NCBI RefSeq assembly: GCF_004917065.1
Contig: NZ_SSYA01000001.1
Span: 557,001 to 621,000 of the forward strand
From: Geomonas ferrireducens
GTDB lineage: Bacteria > Desulfobacterota > Desulfuromonadia > Geobacterales > Geobacteraceae
Direction of reading: 5' to 3'
DNA length: 64,000 bases
The notes beneath the pieces were generated by a model, which was not told the DNA's origin, did not search any database, and was given only the letters and a program-made list of their open reading frames with translations. Position numbers and translations under genes: made by a program. Shown piece by piece: positions 8,953-16,068 of the stretch. Each line of letters starts with the position of its first letter. Position 1 is the stretch's first letter.

Positions 8953-11900
8953 TCAGATATCGGCTCTTCCCTTGTTGTGAACAAGCTGGAGCTTTCGGCT
9001 CAGATCGGTTAGGCGATAGGGTTTCTGGATGAATCCCGTCAGGCCCCACCCGGTGAACCTCTGGGTGATTTCCTGTTCGCTGAAGCCGCTGGAGAGAAGG
9101 ACCTGTACCCCCGGATCGAGGGAGCGCAGCACGCGCAGCGCCTGCTCCCCGTCCATATGCGGCATGGTGAGGTCAAGGATGACGCACGCGATGTCGTCCT
9201 TTTGCCGTTGGAAGATATCTATGGCGGCCGCCCCGTCCTCCGCAGTCAACACGCGGTAGCCGAGGGTTTCCAGCATCTCCGTCCCGAGACTGCGGATGGT
9301 CTCTTCGTCATCCACCAGAAGAACGGTCCCGGTGCCGGTCGGCGCAGTGAGTGTTTCCTGCGCTTGCGGCTGCGGCCGCGCTTCTCCCGCGACAGCCGGG
9401 ATGAAGACGGTGAAGGTTGACCCTTCGCCCGGCGTGCTGCGCACTTGTATGGTCCCTTTATGGCCGCGCACGATGCCGAGGACCGCCGCCATCCCGAGGC
9501 CGCGCCCGGTGAACTTGGTGGTGAAAAAGGGATCGAATATCCTCGCGACGGTCTCAGGGTCCATGCCGCAACCGTTGTCGGAAACCTCGAGATAGACGTA
9601 CTCCCCCTCCTGGAGTCTGTCGTTTAGCCACAGCTGCGAGAGCGTTACCGCGTCGCACCGCCGCGCGCCGGTCCTGATCGAGATGACGCCGCTGTTGTCG
9701 CCGATCGCTTCGGAGGCGTTGATGACGAGGTTCATGACCACCTGGCGGACCTGCGTCGCATCGACTTCCACCAGGGGGAGATCCTCGGCGAGCTCAAGGT
9801 GCACCTCCACCTTCTTCGAAATCGAGACATCCAGCATGTGCCTCATTTCCTCGACGAGAGTGTTGACGTTGACCTCCTCGATGAGAAAGCTCCCCTTGCC
9901 GGAATACGCCAGCATCTGCTGGGCCAGGTCGGCCGCCCGCTGCGACGATTTTTCTATGTTCTGCAGGTTTCCCCGTATGGGAGATTCCTGTGGGAGCCTG
10001 AGCAGAGCCAGTTCCGCGTTCCCCATGATCGCCATCAGGATGTTGTTGAAGTCGTGGGCGATCCCCCCCGCCAGGACCCCCAGGCTCTCCAGTTTCTGGA
10101 CATGCAGCATCTGGGCTTCCATCTTTTTCTTGTCATCGGTCAGCCGCCTTTCATCGGTCACATCACGTCCGACCACGAGGAGATGCTTCTTCTCCTTGAT
10201 CATGAGCCGGGAAAGCACGTACGACATGGCGATGTCCTTGCCGAAGCTCGTATGCAGCTCCACCTCGTGAACACGCGCGATACCGTCGCCGAGAACCGTT
10301 TCGGCCGCCTCCAACAAACCGCTTTCCCGCCAGGACTGCAAGGAGCGGAAGTTCTGCTGCTGCATCTGCTCCACGTCACCGCCCGCGATATCCGCAGTCG
10401 CCTGGTTCAGCAGGATACATTTGCCGGATTCACCGTCAAAGATGCGGATCCCCATGGGCGAGTACTGCAGGAGCGATTCGAAGAGCAGTAAGGTCTCCTG
10501 GCGCTGCTCCTCGCTCTTCATCTGCTCGGTGATGTCCCTGGTGATGCCGAGCAGCGACACGATCTCTCCGCGGTCGTCGCGGAAGGGGACCGCATGGGTG
10601 TCGAGCCAGACGCGCCTTCCTTTAAGCCCCGAGGTCTGAAAAACCAGGTTGCCGGGGATGCCACGGAACACGTTACGGGTCAGCTCCTTGAAAGGCTCTT
10701 TGAATTCAGGGGTGATCCTGTCAAAAACGCACTTCCCCTGTACCTGCGCAAAAGAGTCGGCATCTATCATGTTCAGACCCGCGCGGTTCATCATCTGCAG
10801 GCGCCCCTCCGAGTCGAGCATCTTTACGCATTCGGGTTCCGTCTCGATGATGGTGTTCATGAAGGCCTCGCTGCGCGCGAGCGCGTCCTCCCTGGCACGC
10901 AGCTGTTCCGCCATGAAGTCGAAGGTGCGGGCGAGCCCGCCAAGCTCCCCCCCATGCACCAGGTCGGATACCTTCATACCCGTCTCCCCATCGGCCAGCC
11001 GCCTGGAGGCTTCCTCGAGGATCTTGATGCGGTCGCCCAGACAGCGCTTGCCGATGAAGATGGCCGCGAGGCACGCAAGGAGCAGAAACGACGACAGCAA
11101 AGTCATGCTGTAGGCAAGCGAGCGGTCTGCGTTACGCGTGGCCGCCTCGATCGGTATTCCGGCGGTGACGTACATGTAAGGGGTGTTTTCGCCGGGAAGC
11201 CAAAGCTTGAGGTAGGAGATGATGCGCTTGTCCCCCTGGAGCCCGACTCTGATGTGGGTCCCACGGTCGGGGCCCTCCTGGAGTTTCTTGAAGGCATCTG
11301 CGGGGTAGGGTTTGCCGAGGTAGTGTTCCGGGTCTATCCCCCTGGCGAGAATGACCCCCTTGTGGTCCAGTATCACGAAGCTGGTCCCTACCGGCAGGTG
11401 CATCTGCTGCAGCAGGGACCGGTAGTTCTCGATATTGAGGGTGACGCTGATGACGCCGACCACCGCCCCTTTCTCGTCCTTGAGCGGGTAGCCGAGGTTG
11501 AAGATGGGCCTCGTCGTGATCCTGCTTACCACGTACTCGCCCGAGGAAAGTCTGCCACTGGCCAAGGCAGCTCTGAAAAAGCGGCGGTCTGAGGTGATCA
11601 GTTGCTGGCGCATCGGCATAGCGGTTGCCCAGACCCGTCCCTGCCGATCCGCAACGATGATGTTGCCGTACATCGGGTTCAACTTGCGCAGCTCTTTTAG
11701 GATCGGCTCCACCCGAGCCGCGTCACGCGCCTTTACCTCGGGGAGTTGCGCCAGCGAGGTCATGAGTTGCTCAGCCGCCACCACGAGGTTTCGCTGTTCG
11801 GCCCCGATCCTTTCGGTAACGCGCAGCGTCTCCTTCCCGGCATCGTCTATCATGGCGTTGCGGAACTGTATCCCGGAGTAAATGATGACGCCCGCAGCCG

Positions 11901-11967
11901 GCAGGGCTACGACGAAGGTGATAAGCAGCAGCAGGAAACGGGTGGAAAGTGTGGAAGAACGAGTCAT
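8953..11967 (-). CDS. Hybrid sensor histidine kinase: Cache-HAMP-PAS-PAS-HisKA-HATPase-REC
   Basis: 1004 residues. An N-terminal membrane helix (about 10-33), a periplasmic dCache sensor (about 35-280), a second membrane helix (about 285-305) and HAMP (about 306-360) come first. Two PAS domains follow (about 365-480 and 490-610), then HisKA with SLGVLAGGIAHDFNNILMAI (phospho-His), HATPase_c (VSDNGCGMDPE, GRGLGMAAVLGIV), and a C-terminal receiver (VLLVDDEE, phospho-Asp in VILDLTMPHMDG). It should sense a small extracellular molecule and relay phosphate. No cognate response regulator is adjacent, so the output is unknown. The ATG is preceded by GAGAGAAG. Confidence 0.88.
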   Translation of the reverse strand: MTRSSTLSTRFLLLLITFVVALPAAGVIIYSGIQFRNAMIDDAGKETLRVTERIGAEQRNLVVAAEQLMTSLAQLPEVKARDAARVEPILKELRKLNPMYGNIIVADRQGRVWATAMPMRQQLITSDRRFFRAALASGRLSSGEYVVSRITTRPIFNLGYPLKDEKGAVVGVISVTLNIENYRSLLQQMHLPVGTSFVILDHKGVILARGIDPEHYLGKPYPADAFKKLQEGPDRGTHIRVGLQGDKRIISYLKLWLPGENTPYMYVTAGIPIEAATRNADRSLAYSMTLLSSFLLLACLAAIFIGKRCLGDRIKILEEASRRLADGETGMKVSDLVHGGELGGLARTFDFMAEQLRAREDALARSEAFMNTIIETEPECVKMLDSEGRLQMMNRAGLNMIDADSFAQVQGKCVFDRITPEFKEPFKELTRNVFRGIPGNLVFQTSGLKGRRVWLDTHAVPFRDDRGEIVSLLGITRDITEQMKSEEQRQETLLLFESLLQYSPMGIRIFDGESGKCILLNQATADIAGGDVEQMQQQNFRSLQSWRESGLLEAAETVLGDGIARVHEVELHTSFGKDIAMSYVLSRLMIKEKKHLLVVGRDVTDERRLTDDKKKMEAQMLHVQKLESLGVLAGGIAHDFNNILMAIMGNAELALLRLPQESPIRGNLQNIEKSSQRAADLAQQMLAYSGKGSFLIEEVNVNTLVEEMRHMLDVSISKKVEVHLELAEDLPLVEVDATQVRQVVMNLVINASEAIGDNSGVISIRTGARRCDAVTLSQLWLNDRLQEGEYVYLEVSDNGCGMDPETVARIFDPFFTTKFTGRGLGMAAVLGIVRGHKGTIQVRSTPGEGSTFTVFIPAVAGEARPQPQAQETLTAPTGTGTVLLVDDEETIRSLGTEMLETLGYRVLTAEDGAAAIDIFQRQKDDIACVILDLTMPHMDGEQALRVLRSLDPGVQVLLSSGFSEQEITQRFTGWGLTGFIQKPYRLTDLSRKLQLVHNKGRADI

Positions 11968-11993
11968 GTGACTTCTCTCGGCGCACAGTGGTT

Positions 11994-12023
11994 ACTATAA
12001 ACATCGGCCAAATGCTGTGTCAG
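11994..12023 (-). promoter_or_regulatory. Likely sigma-70 promoter of the hybrid kinase gene
   Basis: Read on the minus strand: CTGACA (12023-12018), an 18-bp spacer, TATAGT (11999-11994). The start codon is 27 bp downstream. Confidence 0.45.
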
Positions 12024-12198
12024 CTTAGCAGAAATTGCCTGGCTGCTGAACGTGACAATCCGAACATAGGATTGCCAGTTATCACATCTTCACGCTTTTG
12101 AGCAATTAGAGCCGTTGTGCCTACAGCACCAGAGGATTTGCCAGTGGCCAAGTCTTCACTAAAGACTTGAAGTGTAGCCGAAGATTAAGGGGGCTATT
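12024..12198. other. Intergenic stretch with one perfect hairpin
   Basis: No gene was seen. CAAGTCTT (12149-12156) pairs exactly with AAGACTTG (12162-12169) across a 5-nt loop. There is no T run, so a terminator role is uncertain. Confidence 0.35.
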
Positions 12199-12492
12199 TT
12201 ATCTAGTAACCGCGCGCGAGGGGCTCGACTTGCCGCGGGGATATCCTGTCTGTGCAACCAACCTGGCACCGCCCGCTTCCAATTTCTCCGCGATACCCTT
12301 CTCCTCCTTCGCCTTGTCCGTCCAACCTTTCATCGCATAGGCCTCGGCCAGGTTGTAGTGGTAGTCCGCATCGTAACGGTTCGCTCGCAGTCCAACCATC
12401 GCCCGAACGGACCACTCGAGCCTTTTTCCCCGAGCGGATACGCAGTTCCCGGCATGGGGTACCCCGTTAAAAGGCACCCAAATATATGGCAA
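12199..12492 (-). pseudogene. Decayed fragment of a TPR-repeat protein
   Basis: An open reading of 97 codons contains one clear TPR unit (RYDADYHYNLAEAYAMKGWT, then DKAKEEKGIAEKLEAGG, about residues 39-75). The flanking residues look non-homologous: the N-terminal 30 and the Ser/Arg-rich C-terminus. No ribosome site precedes the first ATG. The best reading is a relic of a larger TPR protein; a real short TPR peptide is the alternative. Confidence 0.4.
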
Positions 12493-12580
12493 ATGTGATT
12501 AAGTGTAAATTAAATTTGCGCTATGAGCTGCGGTGAGGGGTGACATAAAATCTGCGTGTCACTGAAGAGATGTGGATTGT

Positions 12581-13387
12581 TCATAAATGAGCTGGAGAAA
12601 CCATCGCCTGAAAGGGCTCTGATCTTCGGTCTATGCGAGTACTGCTCGCGGATGGCGGCTCTGCTGGGCCGAAGGGGCGCAACCTCCGATACTCCTCCCT
12701 GGCTTTTTTTACCTGCCTCATCACGCTCGCCGAACGCAGGGTGAAAACGGTGTCCATCGGTACCCCCCCGCTTTCCAGCACCTTGGCCGTCCAGGTGTTG
12801 CAGGTATTGGTGATGAGGTAATACCCTTCGGCCTTGAAAAACCTGTCTTCGCCGTGCGGTCCCGCCTTCAGGGGGTAGGGGCGTTGTCCCGCGTCGAATT
12901 GGAAACTGGTCCGCAACTTATCCTTCAAGTGTTTCAACCCGGCTTCCGAAAGCTTGAGTTCGACCACGTCGCCTCCTCGGTACTGCTCAGGCGGGGCGGC
13001 GGGCATGGAGAATACGTGCATGACGCTAGGATTTCTCCAGAACACCGCCTTCAAGAAGATGGTGGGGGTCACTTTGTCGGCCTGGTAGAAGTCCGCCTCC
13101 CCCCAGCCGAACTCGTAGTAGCGCCCCGGGCGAAGATATTCCCTCACGAACCCAAGCTCGCTCCCCAGGTCCTCGTTTGACAGCGCGATCCCCGCGTGCC
13201 ATCCGTGTGCTATCACGTATATCGAGCGTTCCTCGCCTCTCGTCGCCGGCAGGTAGTTCCATTTCTTGCCTGCGGCGCATCCGGCTAACGCCGACACAAG
13301 CAGAACAAGCAGCATGAGCAGCCATTTTCGCCCTATCTCCCCGCGAAGCCTGGCAAGCACCGCTTGCATGCCCCCTCGCTTTTCCAT
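12581..13387 (-). CDS. DUF2459 family lipoprotein
   Basis: 268 residues. The N-terminus has a basic segment, a hydrophobic helix and a lipobox (LLVSALAGC, Cys at about residue 37), so it is probably lipid-anchored. The remainder matches DUF2459 (TIGR02117-type, once noted near urease genes): IYVIAHGWHAGIAL, YYEFGWGEADFYQA, and NTCNTWTAKVLESGGVP with conserved His and Cys that look like a papain/NlpC-like active pair. A polar C-terminal tail of ~30 residues exceeds the usual domain. The ATG at 13387 has GGAGGTCCAC ahead of it and was preferred to one four codons upstream. It follows the riboswitch-linked DUF4388 gene by 75 bp and may share its transcript. Confidence 0.75.
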   Translation of the reverse strand: MEKRGGMQAVLARLRGEIGRKWLLMLLVLLVSALAGCAAGKKWNYLPATRGEERSIYVIAHGWHAGIALSNEDLGSELGFVREYLRPGRYYEFGWGEADFYQADKVTPTIFLKAVFWRNPSVMHVFSMPAAPPEQYRGGDVVELKLSEAGLKHLKDKLRTSFQFDAGQRPYPLKAGPHGEDRFFKAEGYYLITNTCNTWTAKVLESGGVPMDTVFTLRSASVMRQVKKAREEYRRLRPFGPAEPPSASSTRIDRRSEPFQAMVSPAHL

Positions 13388-13462
13388 GTGGACCTCCAAG
13401 AGCTCCCGTGCCCCGGAGATCTTACCAAGTCACCCCCATCCGTCAAAGCAGACGTACTACCA

Positions 13463-14695
13463 TCACCGCGTCCCCGCTTTCTTGAAGACACCATGTCGCA
13501 GTTCAGTGATCATCCTAAAGAAGTTCCTGTTCTGCCTTTCCCTCCGATTGGTTACAGCTACAGGTATCGGGTAAACCTTTCTCAGCTCGCGCAACATCCA
13601 CTCGCTCCGGAGGCAGAGCAGAAGCCCGGCGAAGGGGGCAGACAACAAGGCGGTCCCGAAGATGAGACCGACGACGCCGACGGCGTAATAGGAAAGGGCT
13701 GCGTGACTGGAGGCGAGGTTCACCCACTGGAGGAACTCAACGACTTCGTAGATTACCGCGACCGTGATACCGGACCAGGCCCCTTCAACCAACCGACGCA
13801 AGCCTCCCTTCTTGAGCTTCCAGAACTGGTAGGCGGCCCAGAGCAGATGGATGCCGGCGATGGTGACGGTCCACGGTATGAAGCCCAGATCGAAGAACAC
13901 GGACAGTTTGGACACCGGGACCAGATACGGCTCCGACATTACCGCCTGCCAGTCCTTACCGTAATAGTTCATGAGCCCGGTGCCTCCATAGAGAAGAGCT
14001 GCCGCACCGACCGCCATCACGAGCCAGGCGGTTATCTCAACTATCTCCGGTGGAGGTGCTCCTTCTTCCAAGGTCAGAGACGGCGGTTCTGGTGTTGCCG
14101 GGATAGCTGAGGACTCTATGGGAGGATTGCCATAACCCTTTGGCGCGGCGAGGTCCTCCCGCTCTTCGACCAGTTCGCCGCGGTGTCTTTTTTCGTCGAG
14201 GATCCGCGAACCCTCCATGGCAAGAAACTGCGGATTGAGCCCCTGCAACAGCAGAAACTGCCCCGGATCCAGCTTTACGGCGACTCCTTCCGTCACCTCC
14301 TGCATCTCGAACTCGAAAGTTCCCTTGGTCCAGGCGAAGAGGGAGTAGACCACCTTCTCGATCTGGTCGCGCACCACGTTCTCGATCGCGTCGGCGCTCA
14401 CCCCGAAGCGCTCGACCATGATGGTGCCGAGAAGCCGCCGGTACCCTTCATCCGCCTGTGCGCTCAGAGCGAGGTTGAGGGTGCTTCGGTCGATGACGCC
14501 CCTGCGGATCAGCAGCTCGCCCATGTTCTGTCGAAACACGGTTGAACTCGCCCTGGTGACGTAGCCATTCTGGAAAATGATGCTGGCCTCGCGCCCCAGG
14601 CTTTTCAGTGACAGCACGCCGGACTTTCGGCTCAAGCTGACGATCTGCATGATCTCGCCGAGTCCCAGATCGTCGATGTTGCCAACAAGACTCAT
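13463..14695 (-). CDS. DUF4388 (PatA-like N-terminal) protein with C-terminal membrane domain
   Basis: 410 residues. Residues 1-~175 form a DUF4388 domain (GEIMQIVSLSRKSGVLSLKS, IIFQNGYVTRASS, ELLIRRGVID), found at the N-terminus of PatA-type response regulators and gliding or signalling proteins in this phylum. After a Pro-rich linker come about four membrane helices (about residues 225-380). The combination of a DUF4388 sensor/scaffold with a membrane anchor is unusual, and no enzymatic motif is visible. It lies 37 bp after the lipoprotein gene, whose leader carries the cGAMP-type riboswitch, so it is probably controlled by it. Confidence 0.75.
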   Translation of the reverse strand: MSLVGNIDDLGLGEIMQIVSLSRKSGVLSLKSLGREASIIFQNGYVTRASSTVFRQNMGELLIRRGVIDRSTLNLALSAQADEGYRRLLGTIMVERFGVSADAIENVVRDQIEKVVYSLFAWTKGTFEFEMQEVTEGVAVKLDPGQFLLLQGLNPQFLAMEGSRILDEKRHRGELVEEREDLAAPKGYGNPPIESSAIPATPEPPSLTLEEGAPPPEIVEITAWLVMAVGAAALLYGGTGLMNYYGKDWQAVMSEPYLVPVSKLSVFFDLGFIPWTVTIAGIHLLWAAYQFWKLKKGGLRRLVEGAWSGITVAVIYEVVEFLQWVNLASSHAALSYYAVGVVGLIFGTALLSAPFAGLLLCLRSEWMLRELRKVYPIPVAVTNRRERQNRNFFRMITELRHGVFKKAGTR

Positions 14696-14732
14696 GGTTG
14701 TAGCCTTTCATGCCCCAGACTCACATAGGGGA

Positions 14733-14927
14733 TCATTTTTTAATTTCGTTGATCACGTTGTTCAGTTTGGCTCCTGCTTTGTCAATTTCCTTGCCGGCTT
14801 TTTCTACGGACTTGTCGATCTCCTTCCCCGCGCGCTCCGCCGGCCCCTCTTTTTTGCAGCCGGTAACGCCGGCGATCATGCTGCCCAATACAAGCGCTGC
14901 GACCATAACTTTGCTCAATTTCGTCAT
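14733..14927 (-). CDS. Small lipoprotein controlled by the cGAMP-type riboswitch
   Basis: 64 residues. A signal sequence with lipobox VLGSMIAGVTGC (Cys24) is followed by a charged amphipathic repeat (two copies of AGKEIDKSVEK-like heptads) that probably forms a short coiled coil. This resembles entericidin-like or Lpp-like small envelope lipoproteins, but no exact family was recognised. The ATG at 14927 has GAGGTGTCCT upstream. It is the first gene after the riboswitch and its terminator, so expression should depend on the ligand. Confidence 0.75.
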   Translation of the reverse strand: MTKLSKVMVAALVLGSMIAGVTGCKKEGPAERAGKEIDKSVEKAGKEIDKAGAKLNNVINEIKK

Positions 14928-14971
14928 AGGACACCTCATAGATGGTTGTATCGTTCTCGAGCGTGAGACAT

Positions 14972-15019
14972 AAAAAAAGCCGGGGCCGGAATATCTTGAG
15001 ATATTTCGGCGACCCGGCT
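14972..15019 (-). terminator. Riboswitch expression platform: intrinsic terminator
   Basis: On the minus strand the 3' part of the aptamer (AGCCGGG, 15019-15013, continuing into GAAATATC) can pair with GATATTCCGG...CCCCGGCT, followed by T7 (14978-14972). The terminator therefore competes with the folded aptamer for AGCCGGG. This predicts antitermination when ligand is bound (an ON switch). Confidence 0.7.
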
Positions 15020-15083
15020 GTCTCGATGAGACCCTGTAGGCTTTCCGTCCCATCCTCGCGGATGGTTTAGTATTGTCGTTATC
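15001..15083 (-). promoter_or_regulatory. GEMM-I riboswitch, cGAMP-type (GEMM-Ib)
   Basis: The minus-strand leader carries the GEMM-I signature in order: ACAATACTAAACC, a hairpin ATCCGCGAGGAT, GGGACGGAAAGCC, a variable hairpin GGGTCTCATCGAGACAGCC, and GGGTCGCCGAAATAT. The canonical cyclic di-GMP class has G at the base-specific position 20 (CAGGGCAAACC in the Vibrio Vc2 aptamer). Here the aligned stretch is CAATACTAAACC, giving A at that place, as in the Geobacter aptamers selective for 3',3'-cGAMP. The alignment was made by eye and ligand choice is inferred from this base. It sits directly upstream of the small lipoprotein gene. Confidence 0.85.
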
Positions 15084-15111
15084 CGGCTTTAATTGTGTTG
15101 GCTTGCGGCGC

Positions 15112-15140
15112 ACGATAGCCCAAGCAGCCTGCTTCGTCAA
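15112..15140 (-). promoter_or_regulatory. Sigma-70 promoter of the riboswitch operon
   Basis: Minus strand: TTGACG (15140-15135), a 17-bp spacer, TATCGT (15117-15112). Transcription would start near 15105, about 20 bp before the aptamer. Confidence 0.6.
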
Positions 15141-15283
15141 GAGTAAACGATGAGAACCTTGTATCAAGAAGTCCAAAGGCTGTTCTTTACCTTTTCACCA
15201 TCCTGATGCAACAATTCCCGCAGTTCCCCCTCTCCCCACAGTCGTCGCGCTGCTGCGCGTCACGCTCCCCACGCTCACCCCTA

Positions 15284-15312
15284 TTGACTTACGAAAAACT
15301 TACGAGTATTCT
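15284..15312 (+). promoter_or_regulatory. lexA promoter with candidate LexA operator
   Basis: TTGACT (15284-15289), a 17-bp spacer and TATTCT (15307-15312). The spacer holds a direct repeat of ACTTACGA (15287-15294 and 15298-15305) with an 11-bp period. A direct repeat one turn apart between the promoter boxes is a plausible autoregulatory site, comparable in geometry to the direct-repeat LexA box of Alphaproteobacteria. It is not the operator published for G. sulfurreducens. Confidence 0.5.
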
Positions 15313-15357
15313 CGCTTTCCTGATCGGGCAGGAAAGAAGGATGCGGTGGAGGTGGAA

Positions 15358-16068
15358 ATGACGCCTAAACAGAAGAGGGTTCTTGATTTCATTCTGGGCT
15401 TCGTCGAGGAGCACGGCTTCCAGCCCTCACAGATGGAGATCGCGCAGGGGTGCGGCTTTGAGTCGCTTGGGACGGTGCAGCATTACCTCCGCATCCTGGA
15501 GCGGCACGGACTCCTTGCACGACAGTCGAATGCGAAAAGGGGGCTGCAGTTGACGGCAAATCCCCCAGGCTCCCCCTTCGCAAAAGGGGGAACGCTTATG
15601 ACACCCCCCCTCGCACAGGAAGGGGCTGTTCCCGCAGGGTCTTTTGCGCAGGGAGGGAATGTAACGTTCCTGGAACTGCCGCTGGTGGGGATCGTGGCGG
15701 CGGGTAAGCCGGTGCACGCTTTCGAACTCGCCGACGCCATCGAGGTCCCCTCCGCCATGGCGGGACCGGGGAACGTGGTCTACGAGGTGCGCGGGGATTC
15801 CATGGTGGAGATGGGGATCATGGACGGCGATTACGTGGCGGTGCACCCCCAGTCGGTCGCCGAAAACGGGCAGACGGTGATCGCCGAGGTGAACGGCTCG
15901 ATCACCATCAAGAAGTATCAGCGCAAGGGAAACATTATCCAGCTCCTGCCGGCGAATGCGGCGATGAGCCCGATCACGGTGACGGAGGAGGACGAGTTTC
16001 ACATCAGGGGCATCCTGGTGGGCTCGATGAGGTTTTATCGCAAGTGGACCGGGAAATCCTCCACATAA
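15358..16068 (+). CDS. lexA: LexA repressor with unusual linker insertion
   Basis: 236 residues. An N-terminal winged helix (MTPKQKRVLDFILGFVEEHG, with recognition region ESLGTVQHYLRILERHG) precedes a C-terminal S24 self-cleaving domain: cleavage site Ala115-Gly116 in GIVAAGKPV, nucleophile Ser148 in RGDSMVEMGIMDGD, and general base Lys185 in ITIKKY. It represses SOS genes until RecA filaments stimulate its autocleavage. Residues ~68-100 (NPPGSPFAKGG...) are extra for the family. They are encoded by a copy of a dispersed palindromic repeat that stays in frame. The ATG at 15358 has GGAGG six bases upstream. The gene overlaps imuB by 25 bp. Confidence 0.92.
   Translation: MTPKQKRVLDFILGFVEEHGFQPSQMEIAQGCGFESLGTVQHYLRILERHGLLARQSNAKRGLQLTANPPGSPFAKGGTLMTPPLAQEGAVPAGSFAQGGNVTFLELPLVGIVAAGKPVHAFELADAIEVPSAMAGPGNVVYEVRGDSMVEMGIMDGDYVAVHPQSVAENGQTVIAEVNGSITIKKYQRKGNIIQLLPANAAMSPITVTEEDEFHIRGILVGSMRFYRKWTGKSST
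15556..15598 (+). repeat. Dispersed CCCCCTTCGCAAAGGGGG repeat, copy inside lexA
   Basis: This is the same element found in four intergenic sites of this window: AAATCCCCC, then a palindromic CCCCCTTCGCAAAAGGGGG core, then AACGC. Here it lies within the coding sequence and encodes NPPGSPFAKGGT. The next ~55 bases (CCCCCCTCGCACAGGAAGGGG and on) may be a second, degraded copy. Confidence 0.75.

Noticed and set aside
15001-15083. Reading the leader as a plus-strand RNA upstream of lexA
   Set aside because: All GEMM motifs, the terminator T run and the promoter read on the minus strand toward the lipoprotein gene.
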